This document shows positions 23,825-33,149 of a stretch of 64,000 nucleotides of DNA, piece after piece. Source of the DNA: Candidatus Dormiibacterota bacterium (GTDB lineage: Bacteria > Vulcanimicrobiota > Vulcanimicrobiia > Vulcanimicrobiales > Vulcanimicrobiaceae). Numbering within the stretch: the first letter of the stretch is position 1; the number at the start of each line of letters is the position of its first letter. The stretch covers positions 1-64,000 of the forward strand of contig DATKQG010000008.1 of NCBI GenBank assembly GCA_035532835.1, written 5' to 3'. The translations under genes were made by a program, and so were the position numbers. The notes below the pieces were generated by a model. It worked only from the letters and a program-made list of their open reading frames with translations, made no database searches and was not told the DNA's origin.

Positions 23825-24750
23825 TTCTCCGCGCGCCGCGGGAAGAGGCGGCTCAGGAAGCCCGAGCGGGGCGCATTCACGGCCGGTGCCGTGATTTCAA
23901 ACGCCGCTGGAGGGATCGGTTGCGGTAGGATTTCGATGCCGCGCGAAATGAGAGCGGTGCGGACGTGATCCTCCGCGACCAGCGTGCTGGCGCGGTCGGC
24001 GGCTTCTTGCATCGAGAGATGGCCCAGCATCGTAAGCCGGCGCGGAAGGCCTTGCGCTCCATCGAGAAGCAACGCGCGGGCGTCCGGGCTGAAGACCGCC
24101 TGCCCGGGCGATAACCCGGCTCTGGAGAGCCGAAAATCCAGGACCGCGCCGGCCATCGTTTCGTCGAGCCGAGCCAGGCGAATCCAACTATCCACGCGAT
24201 CGGCAAAGTTCCCTTTGGCGTGAATGCGCGCCTCAAGCTCGCTCTGCCCGAACAGCAAGATGTTCAATAGCTTGCGTTGCGGCACATGGTAATTCAGGAG
24301 CAACCGCAAAGCTTCGAGGTTCTCGTCGCTCAAATTTTGCGCTTCGTCGATCGCCAGGACCAGCGTCCGCTTCTCCAGGATGGCCGTTTCGAAGAAGAAG
24401 TTCTTTAGGGCGTTCTTGAGCGCCGCGCTGGACCGCGGCGGAAGCGCTAGCCCGAACACGCGCCCGATGCCGATGAGGAATTCGGTTTCGGTGGCGAAGG
24501 TCGGGTCGAGGATCTTCCCGAGGACGACGCGATCGTCGGCAAGCAGATCTTGCTCGAGTGCCCCGCTCAAGCTGGTCTTGCCGGTTCCGGGCTCCCCGAT
24601 GACCACGGTGAGCCCGCGCGAAGCATCGACCGACTCCGTGAGGCGTTCCTTGGCCTTACGCAAGGCGCCCAGTTCGCAATAAAAATAGGGATCCGCGGTG
24701 TCTAAGAACGGGTCGCGTTCAAGCCCAAAGAACCGGTAGTAATGCGCCAT
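23821..24750 (-). CDS. ExeA/GspA-like AAA ATPase
   Basis: The 309-residue protein starts MAHYYRFFGLERDPF, the hallmark opening of ExeA/GspA-type ATPases, with Walker A GEPGTGKTSL (about 53-61), Walker B LVLAIDEAQNL, and a winged-helix-like C-terminal region. Start 24750 is chosen because it forms TGATG with the stop of the upstream glycosyltransferase; a longer frame would run 67 residues into that gene. Classical ExeA adds a transmembrane and a peptidoglycan-binding domain, both absent. No type II secretion gene is nearby. Confidence 0.85.
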   Translation of the reverse strand: MAHYYRFFGLERDPFLDTADPYFYCELGALRKAKERLTESVDASRGLTVVIGEPGTGKTSLSGALEQDLLADDRVVLGKILDPTFATETEFLIGIGRVFGLALPPRSSAALKNALKNFFFETAILEKRTLVLAIDEAQNLSDENLEALRLLLNYHVPQRKLLNILLFGQSELEARIHAKGNFADRVDSWIRLARLDETMAGAVLDFRLSRAGLSPGQAVFSPDARALLLDGAQGLPRRLTMLGHLSMQEAADRASTLVAEDHVRTALISRGIEILPQPIPPAAFEITAPAVNAPRSGFLSRLFPRRAEK

Positions 24751-27692
24751 CAATTGCCGAGCATTCTCGTTTGAGCGATTGATGCCCCGCCGGAGGCGAG
24801 GCGTGCGAGAGACGTTCGGCGTAAGAGATCGAGCGTGCGCTCCTTGAAGACGGTCGGATCGACCTCCCGGCGTACGCGCTCGAGCGCCCCTTCGCGGAGT
24901 GATTGCCAGAGCGTAGCGTCGCCGTTTAGACGACGCACGGCTGCGATCCATTCCGGGGCGGAATCGGCAACGAGCATGTCGCGCTCGTTTTCCCAGCCCA
25001 ATTGCCTCGCAAGCAGCGTCGTCCCGATGACGGGCAGGCCATTGGCGGCCGCTTCATAGACTTTCTGCGGCAGGCCGGCGGCAAAGCGGGTCGGCGCGAT
25101 AAATATTCGCGCGTTTCCGTACACCTCTCGCAGATCGGGCACGACCCCGAGGAAGTCGATGCTGGATCGACGCTCGGCAAGCTGCGGTGAAACGACCACA
25201 CCGGCGTGACGCGTGCGCGTTCCAAGCTCCAGTTCCACCTCGGCAGCGACGTTATCGGTGAACCACAACAGCGCGTCCTCATTCGGACTCCCGGCTTCAA
25301 TCGCGCCCACGAACAGCAAACCGCCGCGCTCCGAAAACGGCTTCGGCGTTGGAGCCGGCGCGATCGAAAACGACAGCACTTCGATAGGCCCCGAAAAACG
25401 CTGGGCGATAAGCTCGCGTTCGCCCGCGGAAACGGCCACCACGGCATCGCAACCGTCGGTTAGCGAGAGTTCGTGCTCGAGTTTTCTCGCGTATTCGTTG
25501 GGTTCCAGTGGAGCGGCGCTTAAGGCCGCCTCTGCAGCCTCGCGAACGGCGTAGACGGCCTCCGCGTCGTAGATGCACGCCCAGGAACGCGTGGGTGGGA
25601 GCGGCCCGAGGGCGGCTTTCACGTCGGCCATATTATGCGGCCGGCTTACCCAGAGAGTGTCGATCTCGGGCAACATCTCGGAGAGGGTGGCCGCCAAAAG
25701 CTCTCTACCGCGTCCATAGAGTATTTCGACGCCGTCGATTCCGCCCGCAAGTGGTGGCTCGTCGTACAACGAAAGCATCGGGTAGAACGTTACGTCATGT
25801 CCCGCATCGCGCAGATCTTCTACGATTTTTCGCGCGCGCGGGTAACCGCGGCCGAGTGCGTTGTACGGCACCCGATCGTCGATAACGAGCACTCTTTGGC
25901 GTTTCCGCGGTTCGCGGCTCTTTTCCGGTAACGGGCCGCGTGCGGTAAAAGCAAAAGCCAAGGCGGAACCGGGGGTTCGCAACTTGGCCGCTCGTACGAG
26001 ATCGGCATGCACGCGAGCAATATGCGCCTCCCTGAGCGCCGCGAGGGGCGCATCTGCGGGGCGCGCGCGATAAAGGGCTTGTAGCGTCGCGATGTAGGCG
26101 TTCGGATCGTCGAATGCCGGATGCGATTCATCCCACCGACGGTGAATGTGGATCGGGAGCCGATCGTCCACGGCGATTCGTCCCGTGGCTAGGAGCCGCT
26201 GCACGAAGTCGATATCGGCGAGCACCGGCAGGCGCTCTTCGAATACACCGATCGTATCGAGCAGAATGCGGCGATGGGCGACGGCGTGTAACGGGATACC
26301 CTCTCCGACATGAATGGTGGTCGGCGCTACCGGCGTACCCGCGAACCCCTTAAAATGGGCTATTTCCGTCAATTCCGACGCGTTGGTATTGCGGCGCTCG
26401 ACGATGAGATCCCCGGGAACGATCAGCACGTCCACCGGTTGCTCGGCGATGAGCTTTGAGATCCGATCTAAATGGCCGTCGGGCCAGCGTACGTGAGGCG
26501 CGAGATACGCGACGATTTCGCCGCTTGTCAAACGGAGGCCGTCGTTATGCCGGGCCGCTTCGCTCAACGGACGCGCGCTATGAAGTGCCTTTACGTTTAG
26601 CGAGCGCGCTCGATCGAGTAAGAGCGGGAGGGTATCCTCGGGTGAGCCCGAGACGAGAACTAACTCAAGATTCTCATACCGTTGGGCTGCGACCATGTCG
26701 ATGGCGTCCAGCGCTTGCTGCGTCTGGTTCCCGCACACGAGTACGACACTTATTGCGGCCTTGAGTGTCTTCGGGCGAGAGCGCGGCTGGGTACGCGCGC
26801 GATTGAGCCGCGCCACGACATCTTCGATGCGCGGCTGGGCATCGGGGAGGATCTCCGCTGCGACCTTGGGGTAGGCCCGGAGGTTATTGATCTTGGCCTC
26901 CAGTAATCGCGCGATTCCTCGTTCTCGTCCCGTGACGAGCGGTTCGTTAGCGTCGTTCAGATATTGTTCGAGCAAAAAGATGTGATCGAGCAGCTGTCGT
27001 CCCGTGGCGACGTAGCGTTCCTCCCCCGTGATTTCTAAGGCGTGGAGCCGAACGGCCACGCCGGCGGTATCGAGGAACGCAAAACGGGAGCCGCGAGACG
27101 CAAGCCTCAGGTACGTGTCGAGGTCGCCGGCCGTGAGCTCGGTACGAAATCCGCCATGCTCCAGCAATTCTTCGCGTCGAAACAGCGTCGTCGGAAAACA
27201 CATGTAGCAGTCGTAGGTGAGCAAGTCGGCAAATTCGTTGCGGCCACCAAAATACGAGCTTCGTAAGTGGCCGGGGTGGCCAAAAAACTGCACGAAGCGT
27301 TCGCGCTCGTCGACTTTCACGTAGGACGTGAAAATGTAGTCGATCTCGGGGTGCTCCCGGTGGGCGGAAACCAGGCGCGCGACGTGGCCGGGCAACAGAT
27401 AATCGTCGGCCGAGAGAAAGAGCACGCGTTTGCCGCGAGCGTGTTCCAATGCGCGAACGTGATTTCCGATCATGCCGAGATTGCGCTCATTTCGAAACGC
27501 GCGGATGCGGGCGTCGCGAGCCGCAGCATGCTCGATGATCCGCCACGAGTCGTCCTCCGATGCATTATCGACGACGACGATTTCCATACCCGGGACCGAT
27601 TGATGCATCGCGCTCTCGAGGGCGCGCGGAAGGTACGTCGCATAGTTGAACGACGTAACGATGATGCTGACGGATACGTGCGCCTCGTCCAT
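24750..27692 (-). CDS. Multidomain glycosyltransferase (GT2 - GT2-like - GT4)
   Basis: The 980-residue protein has an N-terminal GT2 domain (VSIIVTSFNYATYL, VVVDNASEDDS, a SADDYLL metal motif, about 5-230), a second degenerate GT2-like domain (AISVVLVCGNQTQQALD, about 310-540), and a GT4-type GT-B domain at the C-terminus (from about 605: VLVIDDRVPYNALGRGYPRARK; donor site FIAPTRFAAGLPQKVYEAAANGLPVIGT). It likely adds more than one sugar. It heads a minus-strand operon with the ExeA-like ATPase and is divergent from rfbG. Confidence 0.85.
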   Translation of the reverse strand: MDEAHVSVSIIVTSFNYATYLPRALESAMHQSVPGMEIVVVDNASEDDSWRIIEHAAARDARIRAFRNERNLGMIGNHVRALEHARGKRVLFLSADDYLLPGHVARLVSAHREHPEIDYIFTSYVKVDERERFVQFFGHPGHLRSSYFGGRNEFADLLTYDCYMCFPTTLFRREELLEHGGFRTELTAGDLDTYLRLASRGSRFAFLDTAGVAVRLHALEITGEERYVATGRQLLDHIFLLEQYLNDANEPLVTGRERGIARLLEAKINNLRAYPKVAAEILPDAQPRIEDVVARLNRARTQPRSRPKTLKAAISVVLVCGNQTQQALDAIDMVAAQRYENLELVLVSGSPEDTLPLLLDRARSLNVKALHSARPLSEAARHNDGLRLTSGEIVAYLAPHVRWPDGHLDRISKLIAEQPVDVLIVPGDLIVERRNTNASELTEIAHFKGFAGTPVAPTTIHVGEGIPLHAVAHRRILLDTIGVFEERLPVLADIDFVQRLLATGRIAVDDRLPIHIHRRWDESHPAFDDPNAYIATLQALYRARPADAPLAALREAHIARVHADLVRAAKLRTPGSALAFAFTARGPLPEKSREPRKRQRVLVIDDRVPYNALGRGYPRARKIVEDLRDAGHDVTFYPMLSLYDEPPLAGGIDGVEILYGRGRELLAATLSEMLPEIDTLWVSRPHNMADVKAALGPLPPTRSWACIYDAEAVYAVREAAEAALSAAPLEPNEYARKLEHELSLTDGCDAVVAVSAGERELIAQRFSGPIEVLSFSIAPAPTPKPFSERGGLLFVGAIEAGSPNEDALLWFTDNVAAEVELELGTRTRHAGVVVSPQLAERRSSIDFLGVVPDLREVYGNARIFIAPTRFAAGLPQKVYEAAANGLPVIGTTLLARQLGWENERDMLVADSAPEWIAAVRRLNGDATLWQSLREGALERVRREVDPTVFKERTLDLLRRTSLARLASGGASIAQTRMLGN

Positions 27693-27739
27693 GACGGTCG
27701 ATTCGGTCTTAGAAAGGGCTTATCCGCCCCTGCGTGGGA

Positions 27740-28804
27740 ATGATCGGCGTGACCATAGACGCGCAGTTTTGGCGGGGCCGACGTGTACTGATAACTGGGC
27801 ACACGGGCTTTAAGGGGGCTTGGTTAAGCGCCGTTCTATTGGAGGCGGGGGCGCGCGTCACCGGCTTTGCGTTGGAGCCGGCAACGGAGCCGAATCTTTT
27901 TACGCTGCTTGGGCTGGAACGAGAAATCGATTCTCACGTTGGGGACGTTCGAGACCTTGAGGCTTTACGTAGGGTCGTCCGCACCGCGGAGCCGGAATAC
28001 CTATTTCATCTCGCGGCACAAGCATTGGTGGCCGACGGTTATGCGGATCCGGTGGGGACCTACGCAACGAACGTCATGGGAACCGTCAATGTGCTCGAAG
28101 CCGTCAGGGCGATCGATCCGTTGCGCGCGGCGGTGGTGGTCAGTAGCGATAAGTGCTACGAGAACCGCGAATGGGTTTGGGGCTATCGCGAAATCGAACG
28201 CATGGGCGGAAACGACCCCTACAGCAGCAGCAAGGGCGCCGCGGAACTGGTCGTTCACGCGTACCGTCGTTCGTTTTTTTCGTCGGGGCCTGCGATCGCC
28301 TCGGCTCGCGCCGGTAACGTGATCGGCGGCGGCGATTGGTCGAAAAAGCGCCTGGTCCCCGATGTCGTAAGGGCGGTCCTGCGCGGCAGCGAGCTTGAAT
28401 TGAGAAATCCAACCGCGGTTCGGCCATGGCAGCATGTCTTAGAACCGCTCTCGGGATACCTACTACTTGCTAGGCGCGCGGCCGAGGATCCTCGGGCTTT
28501 TGCGGAGGCTTGGAATTTCGGGCCCGCGGGGATGCAGCAGATAACCGTTGCAGAGATGGCCGCGCGGCTCTTAACGGAAATGGGCTCTCATACAAAGGTG
28601 AAGGTTGTCGATCGCCACGAGCCGCACGAGGCGCATCTTTTGTTGCTGGACTCCGCCAAGTCGCGAGACCGGCTGGGCTGGCGCAATCGGATGAGCGACG
28701 AGCAGGCAATCCGCCGAACTGCCGAATGGTATCGCGAATGGGATGAGGGGGCCGATGTGCGGGACCTGACGCTCCGGCAGATTCGGGAGTACTTCGACGC
28801 ATGA
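27740..28804 (+). CDS. rfbG: CDP-glucose 4,6-dehydratase
   Basis: Converts CDP-glucose to CDP-4-keto-6-deoxyglucose, the entry step of CDP-deoxysugar synthesis. Extended SDR features: GHTGFKGAWL NAD-binding motif near residue 20 (the FKG variant is typical of RfbG), the catalytic Tyr/Lys in YSSSKGAAEL, and the RAGNVIGGGDW motif. The partner cytidylyltransferase rfbF lies at 33146-33919. ATG 27740 is preferred; an in-frame GTG is at 27734. The stop overlaps the methyltransferase start (ATGA). Confidence 0.9.
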   Translation: MIGVTIDAQFWRGRRVLITGHTGFKGAWLSAVLLEAGARVTGFALEPATEPNLFTLLGLEREIDSHVGDVRDLEALRRVVRTAEPEYLFHLAAQALVADGYADPVGTYATNVMGTVNVLEAVRAIDPLRAAVVVSSDKCYENREWVWGYREIERMGGNDPYSSSKGAAELVVHAYRRSFFSSGPAIASARAGNVIGGGDWSKKRLVPDVVRAVLRGSELELRNPTAVRPWQHVLEPLSGYLLLARRAAEDPRAFAEAWNFGPAGMQQITVAEMAARLLTEMGSHTKVKVVDRHEPHEAHLLLLDSAKSRDRLGWRNRMSDEQAIRRTAEWYREWDEGADVRDLTLRQIREYFDA

Positions 28805-30030
28805 ACGGCGAGTTATGCTGCCGCTCGTGCGGCGCCCCGCTCTCGGTGACGTTCGCCGACCTCGGTTCGTCCCCGCTCTCGAATTCCTACATTCCCGGCG
28901 ATCGCTCCCGCGCGATGGAACCGACCTACCCGCTTCATGCATACGTGTGCGAGCGATGCTTTCTCGTACAATTGGAAGTGGTCCAGTCGCGCGAGCACAT
29001 CTTCTCCGAATATGCCTATTTCTCGTCGTATTCGGACTCGTGGCTGGCGCACAGCCGGAACTACGCCGGGATGGCCATCGATCGCTTGGGTTTGACGGCG
29101 CAGTCGCTGGTGATAGAGGCTGCCAGCAACGACGGCTATCTCTTGCAATATTTTGTGTATGCCGGCGTTCGCGTCCTCGGCGTCGAGCCGGCCAGGAACG
29201 TAGCCGCGGTCGCCCTCGATCGCGGCATCGCGACCGAAAACGTTTTTCTGGGCGAAGCGAGTGGGGGCGAACTGCGTCGGCGTTATGGTGCGGCAGACCT
29301 ACTGATAGCTAACAACGTGATCGCGCACGTACCGGACGTCCACGATTTCTTCGGTGGGCTCGCTGCGCTTCTGGCCGAGCGGGGATCCCTGACGGTCGAG
29401 TTCCCCCACCTCATGCGGCTGATCGAAGGCGTGGAGTTCGATACCATCTATCACGAGCATTTTTCCTACTACTCCCTGCATTCGTTAGAGGGCGTACTCG
29501 AAGCGCACAACTTAGCCGCGTACGACGTCGAAGAACTCTCGACTCACGGTGGATCGCTGCGCGTTTGGATCGGCCACAAAGGAGCGTTCGAGGAGTCTGC
29601 GTCCCTCGGAAATTTCAGGCGACGAGAGCGCGATTTCGGCATTACGTCGATCGGCGTGTACCGCGATTTCTCGGCCAAGATCGCATTGCGCAAGCGCCAG
29701 GTCCTTCGGTTCTTGCTGGACGCGGCAGAGCAGAAGAAAAGCGTCGTCGGTTACGGCGCGCCCGCCAAGGGTAATACGCTACTGAACTATTGCGGAGTCG
29801 GCACGGATCTCTTACAGTACACGGTGGATCGCAATCCGGCCAAGGTGGGAACGCTCCTGCCCGGATCGCGCATCCCGGTTTTCGAAACGGACCGCTACAA
29901 ACAGACGAAGCCGGATTACATCTTCATCCTTCCGTGGAATCTGCGGGACGAGGTGGTCGCTCAAAATGCGTTCGCGCGCGAATGGGGAGCTCGATTCGTC
30001 GTCGCGATGCCGGAACTAGAGATATTTTGA
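28801..30030 (+). CDS. SAM-dependent sugar C-methyltransferase (TylCIII/NovU type)
   Basis: The 409-residue protein has the three parts of nucleotide-sugar C-methyltransferases: an N-terminal zinc site (CRSC, then CERC), a SAM-binding domain with EAASNDGYLL near residue 106 and the catalytic-region motif YHEHFSYYS, and a C-terminal Rossmann-like domain with GYGAPAKGNTLLNY. The family methylates C3 of keto-deoxysugars. Coupled to rfbG upstream and to the epimerase downstream, it suggests a branched 6-deoxysugar. Confidence 0.88.
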   Translation: MNGELCCRSCGAPLSVTFADLGSSPLSNSYIPGDRSRAMEPTYPLHAYVCERCFLVQLEVVQSREHIFSEYAYFSSYSDSWLAHSRNYAGMAIDRLGLTAQSLVIEAASNDGYLLQYFVYAGVRVLGVEPARNVAAVALDRGIATENVFLGEASGGELRRRYGAADLLIANNVIAHVPDVHDFFGGLAALLAERGSLTVEFPHLMRLIEGVEFDTIYHEHFSYYSLHSLEGVLEAHNLAAYDVEELSTHGGSLRVWIGHKGAFEESASLGNFRRRERDFGITSIGVYRDFSAKIALRKRQVLRFLLDAAEQKKSVVGYGAPAKGNTLLNYCGVGTDLLQYTVDRNPAKVGTLLPGSRIPVFETDRYKQTKPDYIFILPWNLRDEVVAQNAFAREWGARFVVAMPELEIF

Positions 30031-30569
30031 AGTTTGCGCCGACCGCGCTTGCCGGCGTATTTATCGTCGAACCCGAAATGCACCACGACGCGCGCGGTTT
30101 TTTTGCTAGAACGTTCGACGCGCAGGCGTTTGGTGCCCAGGGTCTCGCGGATAGGTTCGATCAGCAAAGCATAGCGTACAACGCCCGTGCGGGTACGATT
30201 CGCGGTCTGCACTACCAAGTTCGACCGCACGGCGAATCGAAGCTCGTCCGCGCTACGCGCGGTGCTCTGTACGACGTCGCCGTGGATCTGCGCGCCGATA
30301 GCCCAACGTTCGGGCGCTGGGTTGGCGTTCGGCTCGACGATGAGAATCGCTTGGCCCTGTACATCCCACAGGGATTGGCGCACGGCTATCAGACGCTCCA
30401 AGATGATACGGAAGCGCTCTACCTTATCGCCGGGGCTTACGCTCCACAGTCGGCCCGAGGCGTTCGGTTCGACGACCCGGCGCTCGGCATAGCGTGGCCG
30501 CGCGAAGTGACCGCGCTATCGAACGCCGATAGTGCGTGGCCGACGCTGGATGAAGCCACGCTGCCCTAG
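30027..30569 (+). CDS. rfbC: dTDP-4-keto-6-deoxysugar 3,5-epimerase family (RmlC-like)
   Basis: A cupin epimerase acting on 4-keto-6-deoxyhexoses. The 180-residue product shows RGFFARTFD, RGLHYQ with the catalytic His, and YIPQGLAHGYQTL, all family hallmarks. The start is TTG 30027, overlapping the methyltransferase stop by 3 nt; a longer upstream frame is a shadow of the methyltransferase gene. Because C-methyltransferase and CDP-sugar genes surround it, the true substrate may be a CDP- or dTDP-linked branched sugar rather than the rhamnose precursor. Confidence 0.87.
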   Translation: MKFAPTALAGVFIVEPEMHHDARGFFARTFDAQAFGAQGLADRFDQQSIAYNARAGTIRGLHYQVRPHGESKLVRATRGALYDVAVDLRADSPTFGRWVGVRLDDENRLALYIPQGLAHGYQTLQDDTEALYLIAGAYAPQSARGVRFDDPALGIAWPREVTALSNADSAWPTLDEATLP

Positions 30570-30570
30570 C

Positions 30571-31233
30571 CTATGGCGCAACCGAATCCCAATACTGCTC
30601 CATGAAATTCCGTCGCCGGGCTTTGATCAGCAATTCGGGGGATCGGCCGATGGCGATATGGTCGGCCGGGACGGTGTCGTCGATCACCGTCGAGTTTGCG
30701 GAAACGACCGATCCGCTACCAAGGCTCGTCCCGCCGAGGATCATCGAGCCGCCGTAAATGACCACGCCGTCTCCAATGGCCGGTTGGCGCCCGGACTCCG
30801 TTCCGACCGTGACGTTTTGGTAAGCCACGAAATTGGAACCGTACGACGCCTTGCCGAGCACCGTCCCGACCGTGTGGATGAGCAAAAAAACGTCCGGAAG
30901 CGCGGTATCGTACATGCAAACGAGGCCGTTCTGCATCTTGTTGAACAGAAAGAAGAGCGACGCAAGCTCTAGGAGCCCCGATCGGTAGGCGCTATTGGCG
31001 CAGAAATAGTAGAAACTCGCGTTCTGATCTGCGTGGAGATGATTGAAAAACGGTTCGCCGTTTTTTCTGTATCCTGGGAGAACGACGTCTCGAAAACATA
31101 CGGCGAGTCGACGTAAAGCCTCATCGACAACCTCGTCGAAGCCTGCAAAAGCACCGTCCGCGACGGGGAAATGAAATCGCAGTTGCGTGCGAAGGTACGA
31201 TTTTAGGTCCGATGCCTCAAGCGAAAGCCGCAC
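30571..31233 (-). CDS. Serine acetyltransferase-like hexapeptide acyltransferase
   Basis: The 220-residue protein has a helical N-terminal half and a left-handed beta-helix C-terminal half with hexapeptide repeats (NVTVGTESGRQPAIGDGVVI, then SLGSGSVVSANS). Serine acetyltransferases have this architecture, but in a sugar cluster the acceptor is more likely an amino or hydroxy group of a nucleotide sugar. GTG 31233 lies 2 nt after the aminotransferase stop, so the two form an operon. It converges on rfbC with a 1-nt gap. Confidence 0.75.
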   Translation of the reverse strand: MRLSLEASDLKSYLRTQLRFHFPVADGAFAGFDEVVDEALRRLAVCFRDVVLPGYRKNGEPFFNHLHADQNASFYYFCANSAYRSGLLELASLFFLFNKMQNGLVCMYDTALPDVFLLIHTVGTVLGKASYGSNFVAYQNVTVGTESGRQPAIGDGVVIYGGSMILGGTSLGSGSVVSANSTVIDDTVPADHIAIGRSPELLIKARRRNFMEQYWDSVAP

Positions 31234-31235
31234 GT

Positions 31236-32393
31236 TTAACCGAAAAAGCTGACGACGCCGTCGATGACGCGGTCCACAAATGCGGGCTTCATATTCGAAT
31301 GCAGCGGCAGCGTAACCACCTCCGACGCGACGCGATTGGTGACGCTCATGTCGTCGCGACGGCAATGCGAGAAGTACGAGTGATCGTGAACGGGCATGAA
31401 GTGTATGCCGGCGGCGATGCCGCGTTCCTTCAGGTGCTCGATGAGCTGTGTGCGTCGGTTCCCGAGCACTCGCAGGCTATAGATGAACGGGCTCACGTCT
31501 GCGTAGTCGCGCCGCAGCACGCGCGCGCCGTCTAATGACGAAAACACTTGGCTGTAGCGTTCGCAGACGACCCGACGGCTGGCAATAAATTCTTCGATCC
31601 GTTTGATTTGTGAAACGCCCACGCTGGCCATAATGTTGGTGAGGTGGTAGCGATAGCCCTGATCGACGACGTCGTATTCCCACGCCCGCGCGTTCTTGTA
31701 TCGTTCGGTCGTGTCTTTGTCTACGCCGAGCAGTCGAAGGTGCTGCAGTTTGCTTAGCTCCTCCTCGCTGTTGACGACGACGCAGCCACCGTCGATGGAC
31801 GTGATGATTTTAACCGGGTCGAAACTAAAACACGCGATATCGCCGTCGCTGCCGATTTTCGCTCCGTCGATCGTGCTGCCCAGAGCGTGGCATGCATCTT
31901 CGATCACTCGAAGCCCGAACTCGCGCGCGAGGGCGTACGTGCCTTTGCGGTCGCACGGGATCCCGGCGAAATGCAAGGGTATCAACGCTTTCGTTCGGCT
32001 GGTTACGAGCCGGCGGGCTTTCTCAACGTCGATGCCGAGATTATCGTCGCGTATGTCGCACATAACGACGTCTGCGCCGGTATACCGGATCGCCTGGTGG
32101 TCGGCAACGTAGTTGAAAGATGGGACGATAACTTCGTCGCCAGGTCCAACGCCGGCGGCGAGGAGGGCGATATGGAGCGCCGAGGTCCCGGTATTGGTGG
32201 CAACGACGTGTCGCCCGTCTAACTTGAGATATGCTGCGATGCGTTCCTCGAAGTCTTTCGTCGTGGCTCCCATCCCAAGCCAACCGACGTCCAGGGCATC
32301 CGTCAGATGTTTGAGCGTGTCGACGCCGATGTGCGGAGCGAACACCGGGATGTGTTCGAGGGTCTCACCGACGCCCTGCCGGATTGCCTGCAT
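31236..32393 (-). CDS. DegT/DnrJ/EryC1/StrS sugar aminotransferase
   Basis: A PLP-dependent aminotransferase that installs an amino group on a keto sugar. The 385-residue protein shows the family pattern: TNTGTSALHIALLAAGVGPGDEV, VIEDACHALGS, and the PLP-lysine motif SFDPVKIITSIDGG. A strong AAAAAGGAG ribosome-binding site precedes the ATG. The downstream acyltransferase probably acylates the amino sugar formed here. Confidence 0.9.
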   Translation of the reverse strand: MQAIRQGVGETLEHIPVFAPHIGVDTLKHLTDALDVGWLGMGATTKDFEERIAAYLKLDGRHVVATNTGTSALHIALLAAGVGPGDEVIVPSFNYVADHQAIRYTGADVVMCDIRDDNLGIDVEKARRLVTSRTKALIPLHFAGIPCDRKGTYALAREFGLRVIEDACHALGSTIDGAKIGSDGDIACFSFDPVKIITSIDGGCVVVNSEEELSKLQHLRLLGVDKDTTERYKNARAWEYDVVDQGYRYHLTNIMASVGVSQIKRIEEFIASRRVVCERYSQVFSSLDGARVLRRDYADVSPFIYSLRVLGNRRTQLIEHLKERGIAAGIHFMPVHDHSYFSHCRRDDMSVTNRVASEVVTLPLHSNMKPAFVDRVIDGVVSFFG

Positions 32394-32507
32394 GGAGCTC
32401 CTTTTTCGTGATATCTGCGGATGTTGAATGGCTCAACTTCAATCATCGGCTATCAGAATGGGCGCATTGAGCGGAGGACACGTTGTACGGAAGGCCAATC
32501 GGCGTGC
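32394..32507. promoter_or_regulatory. Divergent intergenic region between aminotransferase and acyltransferase genes
   Basis: A 114-bp region between divergent starts. Read on the minus strand it contains TTGAGC, 17 nt, then TATCAC, an acceptable sigma70-like promoter for the aminotransferase. It overlaps a small inverted repeat (GTTGA 32423-32427, TCAAC 32433-32437) that could be an operator. Nothing convincing was seen for the plus-strand gene. Confidence 0.3.
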
Positions 32508-33149
32508 ATGCGGATCGTGCTGTGGGGGTCCACCGGCCAAGCGATCGTCCTCGCCGAGCTCTACGAGCGCCTGGGCGTGCCCATCGAGGCGCTCTTCGAC
32601 AACGACCCGCTCGCGACTTCGGTGCTACACGGCGTCCCGCTGTACCTCGGTGGCGAGGGCTTCCAGCGGTGGCTCGAGCGGCGCGATCCTGGCCCGGTCA
32701 TGGGGCTCGCGGCGATCGGCGGTGCGCGCGGCCCGGATCGGATTGACGTTCAAGCGGCTTTCGAGCGCAAGGGTATAGCCGTTGCTACGGCGGTGCATCC
32801 GGCGGCGTATGTGGCCTCCAACGCCGTGGTCGGTAAGGGGAGCCAGATGCTTGCGGGGTCCGTGGTGGCGGCTCGCGCGCGAATAGGCGAGGCTTGCATC
32901 GTGAACACTCGCGCGAGCGTCGATCACGAGTGCGAGCTTGAGGCGGGCGTTCACATCGGGCCGGGCGCGACCTTAGCCGGTTGCGTTACGGTCGGCAGAA
33001 ACGCATTCGTTGGAAGCGGAGCGGTCGTGCTTCCGCGTGTGACCATCGGCGCTGGCAGTATCGTCGGCGCAGGTAGCGTGGTGACGAGGAACGTCGAAGC
33101 GGGAGTCGTCGTCGTTGGGAACCCCGCGCGCGTGCTCCGGGCTCGCTAA
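32508..33149 (+). CDS. NeuD/PglD-type sugar O/N-acyltransferase
   Basis: The 213-residue protein begins MRIVLWGSTGQAIVLAEL, the Rossmann-like N-terminal domain of the PglD/NeuD family, followed by a left-handed beta-helix (VASNAVVGKGSQML... ending GVVVVGNPARVLRAR). These enzymes acetylate UDP- or CMP-linked amino sugars. The start is set at ATG 32508 because the family motif begins there; the upstream 29 codons are unlikely coding. Its 3' end overlaps rfbF convergently by 4 nt. Confidence 0.82.
   Translation: MRIVLWGSTGQAIVLAELYERLGVPIEALFDNDPLATSVLHGVPLYLGGEGFQRWLERRDPGPVMGLAAIGGARGPDRIDVQAAFERKGIAVATAVHPAAYVASNAVVGKGSQMLAGSVVAARARIGEACIVNTRASVDHECELEAGVHIGPGATLAGCVTVGRNAFVGSGAVVLPRVTIGAGSIVGAGSVVTRNVEAGVVVVGNPARVLRAR

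Noticed and set aside
24751-24951. 67-residue N-terminal extension of the ExeA-like ATPase
   Set aside because: It is Arg-rich, overlaps the glycosyltransferase 3' end, and the family's conserved start motif begins at 24750.
29790-30026. Upstream extension of the 3,5-epimerase frame
   Set aside because: It lies wholly inside the methyltransferase gene in another frame; the cupin homology begins right after TTG 30027.
32421-32507. Upstream 29 codons of the NeuD-like acyltransferase
   Set aside because: They precede the universal Rossmann start motif and fall in the divergent promoter region.
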